From positions 1 through 62,441 of the forward strand of contig NZ_JALSKT010000018.1 of NCBI RefSeq assembly GCF_026988655.1: a stretch of 62,441 nucleotides of DNA, written 5' to 3'. Of the stretch, positions 9,027 through 18,427 are shown one piece after another (positions within the stretch are counted from its first letter, which is position 1; each line of letters opens with the position of its first letter). The notes below the pieces were generated by a model that was given only the letters and a program-made list of their open reading frames with translations, made no database searches and was not told where the DNA came from. This DNA comes from Sulfurimonas sp. Its GTDB lineage: Bacteria; Campylobacterota; Campylobacteria; Campylobacterales; Sulfurimonadaceae. A program made the translations under genes and the position numbers.

Positions 9027-9668
9027 CTATTTCTCTGTAACTAAATTATTTATAGTGTTGTTAATTTCTTTGATTTGCATATTTGCTTCCTCTTGTAAAG
9101 TACTTTGTATATTTTCTTGAACAGTTTCTTTGACACTCTGTGTAGCCTTGTCAATACTAGCGTTTAATTCATCACTTGCAGCTACAGGGTCTATCTTCAT
9201 GATATATCCACCCGTTTCAACAAGAACAGGAAAAAGAACACTTCCCTTGAGTGCAGAATCTAAGCTAGAGCGTACAGCTTTAATGTTGTAAATAGCAAAA
9301 GAAATCACAGCTGCAATAAGAAAGAATTTTCCAGAACCAACAACAAAACCAAGGATTTTGTCTACCGGACCTAGACCACTTAAAGAACTAAGTTTCTTAA
9401 ATGCAACTCCAACGATGACCATAACAAGCCAAAAAAGCGCCAAGGTGACAAGAAAACCTGTAAAACTTACAGCCGCTTCACTTGAAAAATTAAAAATACT
9501 ATCATTAAGATAAGTACCCACCTGATCACCTACACGTGAAGCTACAAATATACCACCGATTATACCAATCAGACCAAATATTTCTTTAAAAAAGCCATTT
9601 AAAATACCTTTTAACCCAAGTAATAAAATAATTATTGACGCTACTAGGTCAAAATAATTAAACTCCAT
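9027..9668 (-). CDS. cvpA: CvpA-family membrane protein
   Basis: A 213-residue inner membrane protein with four hydrophobic segments in the first 130 residues (FDLVASIIILLLGLKGILNG and following) and a C-terminal amphipathic helical tail of about 60 residues ending in ETVQENIQS repeats. CvpA relatives affect colicin V export and envelope homeostasis; the exact role is unknown. The start chosen (MEFNYFDL) has GGAG 7 bases upstream and overlaps the end of the GGDEF gene by 11 bp. An upstream in-frame ATG would overlap by more than 100 bp. Campylobacter jejuni also has cvpA directly before fur. Confidence 0.85.
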   Translation of the reverse strand: MEFNYFDLVASIIILLLGLKGILNGFFKEIFGLIGIIGGIFVASRVGDQVGTYLNDSIFNFSSEAAVSFTGFLVTLALFWLVMVIVGVAFKKLSSLSGLGPVDKILGFVVGSGKFFLIAAVISFAIYNIKAVRSSLDSALKGSVLFPVLVETGGYIMKIDPVAASDELNASIDKATQSVKETVQENIQSTLQEEANMQIKEINNTINNLVTEK

Positions 9669-10587
9669 TGAATAACTCCACATTAAATTGATTTTTTCCT
9701 TTATGTTTTGATTCATAAAGTGCATTGTCTGCTCTTGTAATAAACTCATCAGGAGTATCACCTGTAACATATTTCGTAAGACCGATACTCATTGTAACTT
9801 TAAGAGTATTTCCTTTGTAAATAAGTTGATTATTGCTGATGAGATTTAAAATTCTTCTTGCTACAAGTTTCGCAGTTTGAGTGTCAATTCTATTTAGTAT
9901 GATGATAAACTCTTCTCCACCATACCGAAAAAGTTTATCTCCGTCTCTAAGTGTTTTTTTCAAAATATTTGATATAAAAATTAAAATTTTATCACCTGTA
10001 ATATGTCCATATTTGTCATTGATACTTTTAAAATTATCAATGTCTAAGAGTAAAAGATGCAAGTCATGCTGTAAATTTTTCTTTTTACAAAGATTGGAAA
10101 TAAAATGATCCAAGGCTCTACGGTTAAAGACCTGTGTAAGCCCATCAAGATTTGAAGTTTTTTCAAGTTTGCTGACTTTCTCAGTTAACTCCGCAATAAT
10201 ATCATTAGCTTTTTGGACTTCTTGTGCCATAAAAGTTTGAATATTTTCAAACTTATCTTTAATATTATCAGTATCTATAAAAGCACTTTCATGCAGTGTC
10301 TTTTCTTGCATTGACGTAATCTCTTCAAATCTTTTATTTGTTGATTTGTATGCTGCGATACTACTTTTTGCTATCTCTTCATGGGCATCTCGAAAAGCAA
10401 GCTTGGTATGCTCAGCAGAGTCAAGTCTATCAGGGTTTAAACTCTGAATTGTTAAGACTGCATCCTCAAGATAGTGAATGATTTCATCTTTATTAGGTTG
10501 CTCTTGGGATTCAATTGTAGTAAGCAAATCATTATACATTTGTTTTACAAGTGACTTCAGGTCATTTTTTTTCAATGGCACTCCCAA
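9658..10587 (-). CDS. Diguanylate cyclase (GGDEF) with helical N-terminal domain
   Basis: Likely makes cyclic di-GMP. Residues 1-140 are helical with a coiled-coil end (ENIQTFMAQEVQKANDIIAE and following). The GGDEF domain begins with LDGLTQVFNRRAL at about 147-159 and carries an intact GGEEF at 223-227 after RYG, and the final RADNALYESKHKGKN. There is no membrane segment, so it is cytoplasmic. No RxxD inhibitory site is evident before the active site. The gene heads the leftward cvpA-fur-lysS run and overlaps cvpA, an unusual partner that could tie c-di-GMP synthesis to iron-regulated expression. Confidence 0.88.
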   Translation of the reverse strand: MGVPLKKNDLKSLVKQMYNDLLTTIESQEQPNKDEIIHYLEDAVLTIQSLNPDRLDSAEHTKLAFRDAHEEIAKSSIAAYKSTNKRFEEITSMQEKTLHESAFIDTDNIKDKFENIQTFMAQEVQKANDIIAELTEKVSKLEKTSNLDGLTQVFNRRALDHFISNLCKKKNLQHDLHLLLLDIDNFKSINDKYGHITGDKILIFISNILKKTLRDGDKLFRYGGEEFIIILNRIDTQTAKLVARRILNLISNNQLIYKGNTLKVTMSIGLTKYVTGDTPDEFITRADNALYESKHKGKNQFNVELFNGV

Positions 10588-10662
10588 TTTAAAAATATTA
10601 CTAATTATACTTTTTTAAGCATAAAAATAGCTTTTCTCATATGAATTTTAACTATATTTAGC

Positions 10663-10668
10663 TAATAT
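10663..10668 (+). promoter_or_regulatory. Candidate -10 of the DAHP synthase gene
   Basis: TAATAT in an AT-rich stretch 32 bp before the start codon. It is one of two possible boxes in the region between the divergent GGDEF and DAHP synthase genes; a TATATT lies about 10 bases upstream. Confidence 0.35.
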
Positions 10669-10699
10669 TACAAAAATAATAATATATAAGGTCTAAACT

Positions 10700-12049
10700 A
10701 TGAGTACTTGGAGCCCATCAAGCTGGAGAGCAAAACCAATTTTACAACAACCGACTTATCCTGATCAAGCTAAATTAGAAGCTGTATTAAAAGAGTTGAA
10801 AAACTATCCTCCTCTCGTTTTTGCTGGAGAAGCTCGTTCACTTAAAGAACAATTAGCAAATGTTTCTAAAGGGAAAGCTTTTTTACTTCAAGGTGGAGAT
10901 TGTGCTGAGAGTTTTAGTGAGTTTCATGCAGATAATATCCGTGATACTTTTAAGGCATTAATGCAAATGGCGGTTGTTATGACATATGCAGGTGGTGTTC
11001 CTGTTGTTAAAGTTGGTCGTCTGGGCGGTCAGTTTGCAAAACCTCGTTCATCAGATTATGAAACTATAGGCGATATTACTTTAGATTCATATCGTGGGGA
11101 TATCATCAATGGAATTGATTTTGATGCAAAATCTCGTGTGCCAGATCCAGAACGTATGATAAAAGCGTATAATCAAGCAACTGCTACACAAAATTTACTT
11201 CGTGCTTTTGCTTCTGGTGGTTTGGCGGATTTACATAAAGTCAGCAAATGGAATCTTGACTTTGCACACAGTAGTGAAGTGGGTGAGAAGTATCAAGTTA
11301 TTGCAGAAGATATAGAAAAATCATTACAGTTTATGGAAGCATGTGGTGTGAACTCTAAAACATATAGAACTTTAAGAGAGACAGACTTTTATACTTCTCA
11401 TGAAGCACTATTGTTACCATACGAAGAAGCATTTACACGTAAAGATTCCATTACTGGTGATTGGTATAATACAGCTGCACATATGGTTTGGATAGGTGAT
11501 AGAACGCGTCAACTTGATGGTGCACATGTTGAGTATATGAAAGGAATTAAAAACCCTATCGGTATTAAAGCTGGACCAACTATGGACCCTGATGACTTAG
11601 TAAAACTTGCAAAAGCAGTAAATCCTGAGAATGAAGCAGGTCGTCTGAATATCATCGTGAGAATGGGTGCAAATAAAGTTGGTGAGCATATGCCGGCTCT
11701 TATTCGTGCAGTTGAGAGAGAAGGTTTAGATGTAGTTTGGTCATGTGACCCAATGCATGGAAATACTATTAAATCATCAAACAACTATAAAACTCGTCCT
11801 GTTGAAGATATTTTAACTGAGATGAAACAATTTTTCCAAGTGCATAAAGCAGAGGGAACTGTCGCTGGTGGTGTTCATCTTGAGATGACTGGTAAAAATG
11901 TTACTGAGTGTATTGGTGGTTCATTTACAGTAACTGAGGAAGATTTAAGCTCTCGTTACCATACGCATTGTGATCCACGTCTGAATGCAGATCAATCTTT
12001 AGAGCTTGCATTTTTAATCGCAGACTCTTTAAAAGAAGCACACAAGTAA
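10700..12049 (+). CDS. aroF: DAHP synthase, class II (plant type)
   Basis: Condenses phosphoenolpyruvate and erythrose 4-phosphate, the first step to chorismate. The 449-residue protein belongs to the plant-like class II family: [10 protein letters not shown] at the start, [41 protein letters not shown]-type segments, [38 protein letters not shown] and [15 protein letters not shown]. Metal and substrate residues (C in GGDC, H in DPMHG, E in HLEMTG, D in HCDPRLN) are present. AAGGTCTAAACT precedes the ATG. The chorismate it feeds is used by TrpE elsewhere in the window. Confidence 0.95.
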   Translation: MSTWSPSSWRAKPILQQPTYPDQAKLEAVLKELKNYPPLVFAGEARSLKEQLANVSKGKAFLLQGGDCAESFSEFHADNIRDTFKALMQMAVVMTYAGGVPVVKVGRLGGQFAKPRSSDYETIGDITLDSYRGDIINGIDFDAKSRVPDPERMIKAYNQATATQNLLRAFASGGLADLHKVSKWNLDFAHSSEVGEKYQVIAEDIEKSLQFMEACGVNSKTYRTLRETDFYTSHEALLLPYEEAFTRKDSITGDWYNTAAHMVWIGDRTRQLDGAHVEYMKGIKNPIGIKAGPTMDPDDLVKLAKAVNPENEAGRLNIIVRMGANKVGEHMPALIRAVEREGLDVVWSCDPMHGNTIKSSNNYKTRPVEDILTEMKQFFQVHKAEGTVAGGVHLEMTGKNVTECIGGSFTVTEEDLSSRYHTHCDPRLNADQSLELAFLIADSLKEAHK

Positions 12050-12063
12050 GTTTATCTTACTTG
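12043..12063. terminator. Hairpin spanning two convergent stop codons
   Basis: CAAGTAAG-tttat-CTTACTTG, a perfect 8-bp stem containing the stop codons of the DAHP synthase gene and of the convergent QueF paralogue. There is no T run, so it may act as a 3'-end stabiliser rather than a full terminator. Confidence 0.4.
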
Positions 12064-12411
12064 AAAGATGTTTTGTTTTTCTTTGGTATCGAATTGCGCT
12101 CCGAAGCAGATTCTTTGCTGAATCCCTCCACGAGCTGTTAAATCAACTATCACACTTAAATCATTTGTCTTTATACTTTCCTCGATTGTATGAAATATTT
12201 CATAGGCAATATCTTCTGCATTTAGCTTTTTGTCTCGTAATGTTGTGATATACTTTTTAAAGTCAGGTAATTCAAAAGTTTCACCTAGGCTTGTGAAATT
12301 TACATAGAGTGTTCCACGATAAGGTTGTCCACTCTTTGCCAAAAAAAGAAGTTCATGCGACATATATTGTATGCGTGTATTTTTGACTATACTGCGTTTA
12401 GAAAGTTTCAT
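12052..12411 (-). CDS. QueF-like T-fold paralogue without the catalytic cysteine
   Basis: A 119-residue protein I could not name. It aligns by eye with the second half of the QueF encoded just upstream: GQPYRGTLYVNF matches [12 protein letters not shown], the FKKYITTLRD...EDIAYEI stretch matches [10 protein letters not shown]...EDVVNKI, and LSVIVDLTARGGI matches [13 protein letters not shown]. The position of the QueF nucleophile (C58) is alanine here, so it cannot form the QueF thioimide. It starts 3 bp after the queF stop and is surely co-transcribed. It may be a partner subunit, a diverged duplicate, or another T-fold activity. Confidence 0.6.
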   Translation of the reverse strand: MKLSKRSIVKNTRIQYMSHELLFLAKSGQPYRGTLYVNFTSLGETFELPDFKKYITTLRDKKLNAEDIAYEIFHTIEESIKTNDLSVIVDLTARGGIQQRICFGAQFDTKEKQNIFQVR

Positions 12412-12414
12412 ATT

Positions 12415-12912
12415 CTATCCTACTCTTTGAGGGTTGAGATTTCGGTTTAAAAATCTGTAGTTTTCTATTGTTTTGTACTTTTCTTCTTCATTAGCATAAC
12501 TAAATGTAGGATGGATACTGATATTTCCTCTAGGATAAAAAAGACCGATAACTTCAAGATATTTCGGCTCCATAAGTTTGACTAAATCTTTACCAATTTT
12601 ATTTACAACATCTTCATGAAATTCACCACTATTCATAAAACTAAAGAGATAGAGTTTAAGAGATTTGCTCTCAACCATTTTAATATTAGGAATATAGTTG
12701 ATGATAAGTGTTCCAAAGTCAGGTTGATTTGTTTTAGGACAGAGTGAAGTAAATTCATCTGCATTGAGTGTGACCCAGTAGTCCATCTCTGGATGGACAT
12801 TTTCAAAAGTTTCCAAAACTTCAGGAGCATACTCATACTTGTACTCTGTATGTTCTGAGCCTAGTTGTGTTACTTCTTGGGCTCTTTTTTCTTTATATGA
12901 TGGTTTAGGCAT
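12415..12912 (-). CDS. queF: preQ0 reductase (7-cyano-7-deazaguanine reductase)
   Basis: NADPH-dependent reduction of preQ0 to preQ1 in queuosine synthesis. The 165-residue unimodular enzyme has the nucleophile C58 in [14 protein letters not shown]65, and the QueF signature [20 protein letters not shown] (81-100), with the terminal PRGNISIHP strand. Its ATG lies inside the end of the ABC-F gene (8-bp overlap), and the T-fold paralogue follows after 3 bp. Other queuosine genes are not in the window. Confidence 0.92.
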   Translation of the reverse strand: MPKPSYKEKRAQEVTQLGSEHTEYKYEYAPEVLETFENVHPEMDYWVTLNADEFTSLCPKTNQPDFGTLIINYIPNIKMVESKSLKLYLFSFMNSGEFHEDVVNKIGKDLVKLMEPKYLEVIGLFYPRGNISIHPTFSYANEEEKYKTIENYRFLNRNLNPQRVG

Positions 12913-14851
12913 TGTTTATCTCTTCTTCTTTTTCTTGGATTGTTAGAAGTTCTTCAATTTTTTGCTCATACAGTGTTTCAATATCGGAGAGTTCTTTTGC
13001 TAGGGCACTAAGACCTATGGCTTCATAGCATTGAGGATCACTTAAGCAGTTGTTTTTTTCTTCTAGCTTTATTTCAAGCTCTTCTATCTCAAGGGGTAGT
13101 TTTTCTAAAGCAATTTTTTCTTTAAATGTCAGTTTAAGTGTTTTTTGTTTTTCTCGTGTAGGCTCTTTTATTTTTTCTTCTTTGCGTGCTTCATTCTCCA
13201 TATTTGAGAGTTCTTTGACTTCTTTTTCAAGTTCAAGATACTCACTGTATTGTTGGTATGATTCTTCTATGGTTTTATCAGGTTGAAAGATGAAGAGTTT
13301 TTTTGCTATCTTATCTACAAAATATCTATCATGACTAACAATTATGACAGCACCAGAAAAGTTTGTGAGCTGCTCTTCAAGAATATTGATAGTAGGAATA
13401 TCCAAATCATTTGTAGGTTCATCAAGTATGAGTATATCTACATCTTGTGTAAAAAGTAAGGCAAGAGCAACACGATTTTTTTCGCCACCACTTAATACCC
13501 CAACTTTTTTTTCTAGAAACTCTCTAGGGAAAAGAAAATTTTTAAGATATCCATAAACATGTAAATCACTTCCTCGTACATTAACACGGTCACCTCCATG
13601 CGGACAAAAGGTTTCTATGAGATTTTTGTCATCATCAAGCATCTCTCTATGTTGGTCAAAATAACCTACTTTAAATTCACCACGTTTTATCTTTCCACTT
13701 GTTGGCTCAATTCGTCCAAGTAGTGCTTTTAAAAGGGTGGATTTCCCACTGCCATTTGGTCCAACGATGGCGATGACATCTTTTTGTAGTATGCGTGTAC
13801 TAAAGTCGTGTAATAGCTCTTTATCCCCAAGTTTAAGACTAACATTTTCTACTTCAAAGAGCATTTTTTGTTGGTTAACACTTTTGTCACGGTTAAAGTG
13901 TTTAGCTTCCCTTTGAAGTTCTACAGACATTTTTCTAATCTTGGCAGGATTAGTTTTTGCTTCTTCTCGAAGCTGCATTAAACGCTCTTTTCTTCCTTCG
14001 TTGCGCTTGAGTCTTGCACGGACTCCTCTTGCAAACCATTCATTTTCTCTTTTGAGGGTTCCAAGAAGGTTGTCATGTTGTTTTTGCAAGGTTCTGAGAT
14101 ACTCAGCTTTTTGTATAAGATAGTCATTATAGCCACCTTTATACTCACGAATCTGACAATCTTCTACTTCGACGCTTTTTGTAGCAATGCGGTCGATGAA
14201 ATAACGATCATGTGAGATAAATACCAAAGTGAACTTTTCTTTTAAAATCAACTCTTCTAGAAACTCTACCATATATACATCAAGATGATTGGTTGGTTCA
14301 TCGAGGAGTAAAACATCTGGTTTTTGTAGAAGTAAAGAGGCAAGGGCAACACGACGTTGCTCACCTCCGCTTAAAAGTGCAATAGGTTTATGCTCATAAC
14401 GTTTAAGATCAAAATGCTGCAAAATACGCTCAATCTTATCATCTAAATTCCAAGCTTTATGATGTTCTATATAACGTGAGAGTTGTTCATGCTCATCAAG
14501 TAAAGTTTTGTTCTCAAAATCTTCTGCTAAACGCAGTGAGAGCTCATTGTACCTTTGTTTTGCTGCGTTTAGTTCTTTTAATCCTGCTTCTACAGCTTCT
14601 CTAACATTATGCCCTTCTTCAAATTCGGGACGTTGATCGAGCATTTTGACTTCTAAGTCACTTTTTATGATACGTCTACCGCCATCAGGTTCTAGTGAAC
14701 CATTGACTATCTTCATAAGAGTAGATTTTCCACTTCCATTTTTTCCGATGATAACGATACGCTCACCTTCGTCAACATGGAAGTCGATTTCAGTGAGAAT
14801 TTTTTGAGCTGAATAGTGTTTTGAAATTTTTTGTAGGTCTATAAGTGCCAT
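12905..14851 (-). CDS. ABC-F family ATPase (Uup-like)
   Basis: A soluble twin-ATPase protein of 648 residues without membrane segments. The first cassette has Walker [10 protein letters not shown] and signature LLSGGEQRR, the second has GPNGSGKST and [10 protein letters not shown], each with [11 protein letters not shown]-type Walker B. A charged linker of about 80 residues between the cassettes ([17 protein letters not shown]) is the P-site tRNA interaction motif, and a C-terminal coiled coil at about 560-648 resembles Uup. ABC-F proteins act on ribosomes or, for Uup, also on branched DNA. I cannot assign a specific member. It overlaps queF. Confidence 0.88.
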   Translation of the reverse strand: MALIDLQKISKHYSAQKILTEIDFHVDEGERIVIIGKNGSGKSTLMKIVNGSLEPDGGRRIIKSDLEVKMLDQRPEFEEGHNVREAVEAGLKELNAAKQRYNELSLRLAEDFENKTLLDEHEQLSRYIEHHKAWNLDDKIERILQHFDLKRYEHKPIALLSGGEQRRVALASLLLQKPDVLLLDEPTNHLDVYMVEFLEELILKEKFTLVFISHDRYFIDRIATKSVEVEDCQIREYKGGYNDYLIQKAEYLRTLQKQHDNLLGTLKRENEWFARGVRARLKRNEGRKERLMQLREEAKTNPAKIRKMSVELQREAKHFNRDKSVNQQKMLFEVENVSLKLGDKELLHDFSTRILQKDVIAIVGPNGSGKSTLLKALLGRIEPTSGKIKRGEFKVGYFDQHREMLDDDKNLIETFCPHGGDRVNVRGSDLHVYGYLKNFLFPREFLEKKVGVLSGGEKNRVALALLFTQDVDILILDEPTNDLDIPTINILEEQLTNFSGAVIIVSHDRYFVDKIAKKLFIFQPDKTIEESYQQYSEYLELEKEVKELSNMENEARKEEKIKEPTREKQKTLKLTFKEKIALEKLPLEIEELEIKLEEKNNCLSDPQCYEAIGLSALAKELSDIETLYEQKIEELLTIQEKEEEINNA

Positions 14852-14997
14852 AAATTCTTTACTTGTTTTGGTTTTTGTAATAATAGCAGTTTGGGAGTTA
14901 ATAGGGGCTTTAGTCTTGAGATTTAGCTTTAAGATAAAAAATTTTCAATATAAGAGTTATTTCTTGCGCTAAATCAATGAAATGTAACCTCTAATGT

Positions 14998-15006
14998 AAT
15001 ATTATA
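14998..15006 (+). promoter_or_regulatory. Candidate extended -10 before the CopD-like gene
   Basis: TAATATTAT, preceded by TG one base upstream (TGTAATATT), lies about 28-36 bases before the TTG start. The rest of the 182-base gap between the divergent genes is AT-rich and shows no further structure. Confidence 0.4.
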
Positions 15007-15033
15007 CGCTCAATTATAAATCAAGGATTTTTT

Positions 15034-15480
15034 TTGGGTATTTTTATACATATTCATCTTATTGCTGCTATTGCTTGGATAGGCGGATCTATCTTCATGT
15101 TTGTTTTGGGTGTTACTTTATTAGATAAAGAAAAACAAAAAATGGTTTATCCTCATATAGGGCCAATTTTTGGCTATTTTGAAATTGTTTCTCTTTTAGT
15201 TTTACTTAGTACTGGTGTTGTTATGATTGTAAATGACGGACTCTATGAATTACTTTTTTCAAGTGACAACTCTCTTATAGTTGAAACATTATGTAAAAAG
15301 CTTATAATTGTTGGTATTATGATTCTTGCGACGATTGTGCATTTTATCATTGCATTTAAAACAAACACAAAAGAGCGAACGAAACTTCAAAACTTTATCT
15401 CTCGTGGTTCTTCTTTAATTATATTTTTTCTCAATCTTTTTGTTCTGCATTATGCAATAATGATTCGTTCGATGTTATAG
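15034..15480 (+). CDS. CopD-like four-helix membrane protein
   Basis: An integral membrane protein of 148 residues with four predicted helices. The first carries HIHLIAAIAWIGGSIF, the H-x-x-A-x-x-x-W-I-G-G pattern seen in CopD and related haem- or copper-binding membrane proteins; H41 and H141 (LHYAIMIR) are further candidate ligands. Start is TTG with AAGGA 6 bases upstream. The 3' end overlaps the convergent neighbour by 50 bp. A role in copper handling or as a small cytochrome b-like subunit is an inference. Confidence 0.6.
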   Translation: MGIFIHIHLIAAIAWIGGSIFMFVLGVTLLDKEKQKMVYPHIGPIFGYFEIVSLLVLLSTGVVMIVNDGLYELLFSSDNSLIVETLCKKLIIVGIMILATIVHFIIAFKTNTKERTKLQNFISRGSSLIIFFLNLFVLHYAIMIRSML

Positions 15481-15787
15481 GATTTGTATCTATACATAAC
15501 TCTTTTGCTGTGTACCATGCGGCAATGCTTGCATCATCATACTGGTACTCTCTTTGGTGTAGAGGTATGACTGCATTTCTTATTTTGGCGCGGATAATGC
15601 CTACGACAATGAAAGTGATAAGTAAAGTTGCACCTGCTATAAAGTAATCATATAAATACCAAGCTATTAATGCTACTATAGGTGTAGCAAATTGTAAGAG
15701 TGTTTTTATGCTAAACGCAGTGATTTTACATTTTTTAGAATGCAAAATAGGTGTTGGCTCTATGAGTTCTAGTGTTTCTTTTTTCAT
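15431..15787 (-). CDS. Small two-helix membrane protein, function unknown
   Basis: About 118 residues from MKKETLELIEP. Two hydrophobic segments at about 28-68 (LLQFATPIVALIAWYLYDYF and ATLLITFIVVGIIRAKI) are followed by a soluble tail. I do not recognise the family. A second in-frame ATG 15 codons upstream (15832) would give 133 residues; neither start has a strong ribosome binding site. Its end overlaps the convergent CopD-like gene by 50 bp, so antisense effects between the two transcripts are possible. Confidence 0.55.
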   Translation of the reverse strand: MKKETLELIEPTPILHSKKCKITAFSIKTLLQFATPIVALIAWYLYDYFIAGATLLITFIVVGIIRAKIRNAVIPLHQREYQYDDASIAAWYTAKELCIDTNPITSNESLLHNAEQKD

Positions 15788-15822
15788 AACTTCATTATAG
15801 CGAAAAAGAAAAACTTGATAAA

Positions 15823-15886
15823 CTTGAGTCAATACGACTAAATAATATTGATAAAACTTGCAACCATTAACTTTTTTTGCTAAAAT
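15823..15886 (+). promoter_or_regulatory. htpG promoter with HAIR-like inverted repeat
   Basis: An extended -10, TTTTTTTGCTAAAAT, ends at 15886, the typical Campylobacterota sigma70 form. At 15823-15843, CTTGAGT-N7-ACTAAAT matches 12 of 14 positions of the HspR operator HAIR (CTTGAGT-N7-ACTCAAG). AAAAAAAGG serves as ribosome binding site before the ATG. Confidence 0.5.
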
Positions 15887-15917
15887 ACTATCAAATTTTA
15901 AAAAAAGGATTTAAATT

Positions 15918-17810
15918 ATGGCTAAACATCAATTTCAAACAGAAGCAAATCAAATATTACAACTAATGATACATTCACTATACTCTAACAAGGAGATATT
16001 TTTACGTGAGTTAGTATCAAATGCATCAGATGCACTTGATAAACTAAATATGTTAGTGTTAACTGATGAAAAATATAAAGATGTCACGTTCGCACCACGT
16101 ATTGATATAGTTATAAATAAAGAACTTAAAACGTTAACTATCAAAGATACTGGTATAGGAATGAATGAAGAAGATTTGATGAATAATCTTGGTACTATTG
16201 CAAAAAGTGGTACAAAAGCATTTTTAGAAAATCTTACGGGAGATCAAAAAGAAGACTCTAACCTTATTGGACAGTTCGGTGTAGGTTTTTATGCCTCATT
16301 TATGGTCGCAAATAAAGTTGAAGTTATCACTAAAAAAGCCGGAGAAGAACAAGCTTACAAATGGATAAGTGAAGGGGCTGGCGAATTTGAAATAGAACCT
16401 GCTGAAAAAGATTCTCACGGAACTGAAATCATTATGTACCTTAACGAGGGAGAAGAAGAATTTTTAGAGGAATACCGTGTTGAAAGTATTGTAAAAAAAT
16501 ATTCAAATCATATTCCTTTTCCAATTTTTATGGATAAAGAAAAAACAATACCTGCGCTAACAGATGATGATGGCAAAGAGACAGAACCAGCTCGTACAGA
16601 AATAGTAAATGAACAAATAAACAGTGCAAGTGCATTGTGGACAATTCCAAAAAGTGATTTAAAAGATGAGGATTATATCTCATTTTATGAAACTATTGCA
16701 CACTCAAGCGAAGAACCTTTAACTTGGATGCACAATAAAACTGAAGGTGCTATTGAATACACTACACTTTTTTATATTCCAAGTAAAGCACCGATGGATA
16801 TATACAGAGTCGATTATAAACCGGGTATTAAACTATACATCAATCGTGTATTTATTACAGATGATGAAAAAGAGCTTATGCCAACATATTTACGTTTCTT
16901 ACGTGGTGTGATAGACTCTAAAGATTTACCATTAAATGTAAGTCGTGAAATTTTACAGTCAAATCCTATCATGAGTAAAATTAGAAATACTTCAGTAAAA
17001 AAAGTTCTTTCTGAGCTTTCAAAAATGATGAAAAAAGACTCTGATAAGTATGATATTTTTTATAAAGAGTTTGGAAATGTACTCAAAGAGGGTCTTTATA
17101 GTGACTTTGGAAACAGAGAGAAAATTCTAGAACTCTTAAAATTCCATACATTAAACTCTGATGAAATGACAACAATAGAAGAGTTTGTAAAAGGTGTAGA
17201 TGAAGAGAAAAAAGAGATATATTATTTAACAGCTAAAACATCAATAGATATGTTAAAATATTCTCCGGTTTTAGAAAAATTTAAAGCTCGTGGTATTGAT
17301 GTACTTCTTTTAAATGAAGAAGTTGATACGATAATCTTTCCAATGGTAACAGAGTATAAAGAGTACAAACTTATTCCTGCTGCTGATGCGAAATTTGAAG
17401 AGAGTGAAGAAGAGAAAAAAGAGCAAGAAGAGTTAGCAAAATCTTACGAAGGCTTCACCAAAGAGATAAAAGAGATTTTAGGTGAGAGTGTAAAAAGTGT
17501 TGCAGTTACAACAGAGCTTACAGACTCTCCTGTTGCAATCAAAATAGACAAAGAAGACCCTTCTTATATGATGGCACAAATGATGAAACAAATGGGTCAA
17601 GCAACTGATGCACCAGAACCAGCACCTATTTTACAAATTAATCCAAAACATGAATTAATTGCAAAATTAAAAGATACTTCTGACAGAAATCTTATAGAAG
17701 ATGCTGCACATGTTTTACTCGATCAAGCAAAACTATTTGATGGTCAAGAGCTTGATGATACAGCTGATTTTGTTGTTCGTCTTAATAGAATAATTTCTAA
17801 AGCCTTATAA
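15918..17810 (+). CDS. htpG: Chaperone HtpG (bacterial Hsp90)
   Basis: ATP-dependent cytosolic chaperone of 630 residues, normal length. The GHKL ATPase domain shows ELVSNASDALDKL, DTGIGMNEEDL, IGQFGVGFYASFMVA and the GTEI strand; the middle domain has YINRVFITDDEKELMP and RGVIDSKDLPLNVSREILQ; the C-terminal domain is the dimerisation segment ending in LNRIISKAL. It stands alone between convergent and downstream genes with its own promoter and terminator, and the HAIR-like site upstream suggests heat-shock control. Confidence 0.97.
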   Translation: MAKHQFQTEANQILQLMIHSLYSNKEIFLRELVSNASDALDKLNMLVLTDEKYKDVTFAPRIDIVINKELKTLTIKDTGIGMNEEDLMNNLGTIAKSGTKAFLENLTGDQKEDSNLIGQFGVGFYASFMVANKVEVITKKAGEEQAYKWISEGAGEFEIEPAEKDSHGTEIIMYLNEGEEEFLEEYRVESIVKKYSNHIPFPIFMDKEKTIPALTDDDGKETEPARTEIVNEQINSASALWTIPKSDLKDEDYISFYETIAHSSEEPLTWMHNKTEGAIEYTTLFYIPSKAPMDIYRVDYKPGIKLYINRVFITDDEKELMPTYLRFLRGVIDSKDLPLNVSREILQSNPIMSKIRNTSVKKVLSELSKMMKKDSDKYDIFYKEFGNVLKEGLYSDFGNREKILELLKFHTLNSDEMTTIEEFVKGVDEEKKEIYYLTAKTSIDMLKYSPVLEKFKARGIDVLLLNEEVDTIIFPMVTEYKEYKLIPAADAKFEESEEEKKEQEELAKSYEGFTKEIKEILGESVKSVAVTTELTDSPVAIKIDKEDPSYMMAQMMKQMGQATDAPEPAPILQINPKHELIAKLKDTSDRNLIEDAAHVLLDQAKLFDGQELDDTADFVVRLNRIISKAL

Positions 17811-17819
17811 TTTTTTTGA

Positions 17820-17846
17820 ATGAGTGCCAAAGAATTTGGTACTCAT
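17820..17846 (+). terminator. Terminator hairpin after htpG
   Basis: ATGAGTGCCAAA-gaa-TTTGGTACTCAT, a 12-bp stem with one G-T wobble, 9 bases after the stop codon. The following sequence is T-rich but interrupted (GATATTCTTCTTAT). Confidence 0.65.
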
Positions 17847-17894
17847 GATATTCTTCTTATAAAACTTCTAAAACACTTTGTTTTCATACAAAAA

Positions 17895-17900
17895 TATGAT
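17895..17900 (+). promoter_or_regulatory. -10 box 11 bases before the HPt-like gene
   Basis: TATGAT followed by an ATG only 11 bases later, with no Shine-Dalgarno between. The predicted mRNA would have a leader of about 4-5 bases. Confidence 0.4.
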
Positions 17901-17911
17901 ATTCTATCGCC

Positions 17912-18421
17912 ATGTTAAAAAACTTCGAATTATTAAATAAATCAATAGAAGCTGAGGATTTTTCTGCTATGAAAAAAGAAGCAGATGAAATTTTTGAATC
18001 ATTGATCACTACAGACCTAAAAAATCTTCATTTAGAAAGATATACGTATAGCCCTATGCAGGCGATGGATGAACTTGGGCTTGATGAGGAGCTCATTAAT
18101 GAACTAGTAGAAGATTATGTAGGGCAAATGATAAAGTCACTTGTACAGTTTGAAGTTTATCTCAAAGAGTTAGAAAACTCTAAAAGTAATAAGATGGAAC
18201 TTGATTACAAACTCTTTCGAGAACTTGCACATAAAAATTTGGGTGTTGCTAGAAACCTTCGCATTAAAGATTCTGAAATACTCCTTTATGAACTCATAAA
18301 AAAAGATGATTTAAAATATCTACTCTTATGTATTGAAGCTTTGAAAGTAGCAATAATTAAGTTAAACCCTCAATGTGCCTATAACACGCTAAGACTTATT
18401 AAAATTAAAAATTTTTTTTAA
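17912..18421 (+). CDS. HPt-like phosphotransfer domain protein
   Basis: A 169-residue helical protein. Residues 59-140 resemble an HPt four-helix bundle, with the phosphoacceptor motif ELAHKNLGVARNLRI around H107, close to the AHTLKGAARNLGI pattern of histidine phosphotransfer domains. The first 58 residues are a helical N-terminal segment unlike known domains. No histidine kinase or receiver is adjacent, so partners are unknown. No ribosome binding site precedes the ATG; see the -10 box just upstream. Confidence 0.6.
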   Translation: MLKNFELLNKSIEAEDFSAMKKEADEIFESLITTDLKNLHLERYTYSPMQAMDELGLDEELINELVEDYVGQMIKSLVQFEVYLKELENSKSNKMELDYKLFRELAHKNLGVARNLRIKDSEILLYELIKKDDLKYLLLCIEALKVAIIKLNPQCAYNTLRLIKIKNFF

Positions 18422-18427
18422 GTTCAG

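Noticed and set aside
9669-9770. Longer start for cvpA inside the GGDEF gene
   Set aside because: The extension is not hydrophobic or family-like, and the ATG at 9668 has a good GGAG site.
17820-17846. CIRCE (HrcA operator) element near htpG
   Set aside because: GAGTGCC...TACTC superficially resembles CIRCE, but it lies after htpG, has a 3-base loop and fits a terminator hairpin.
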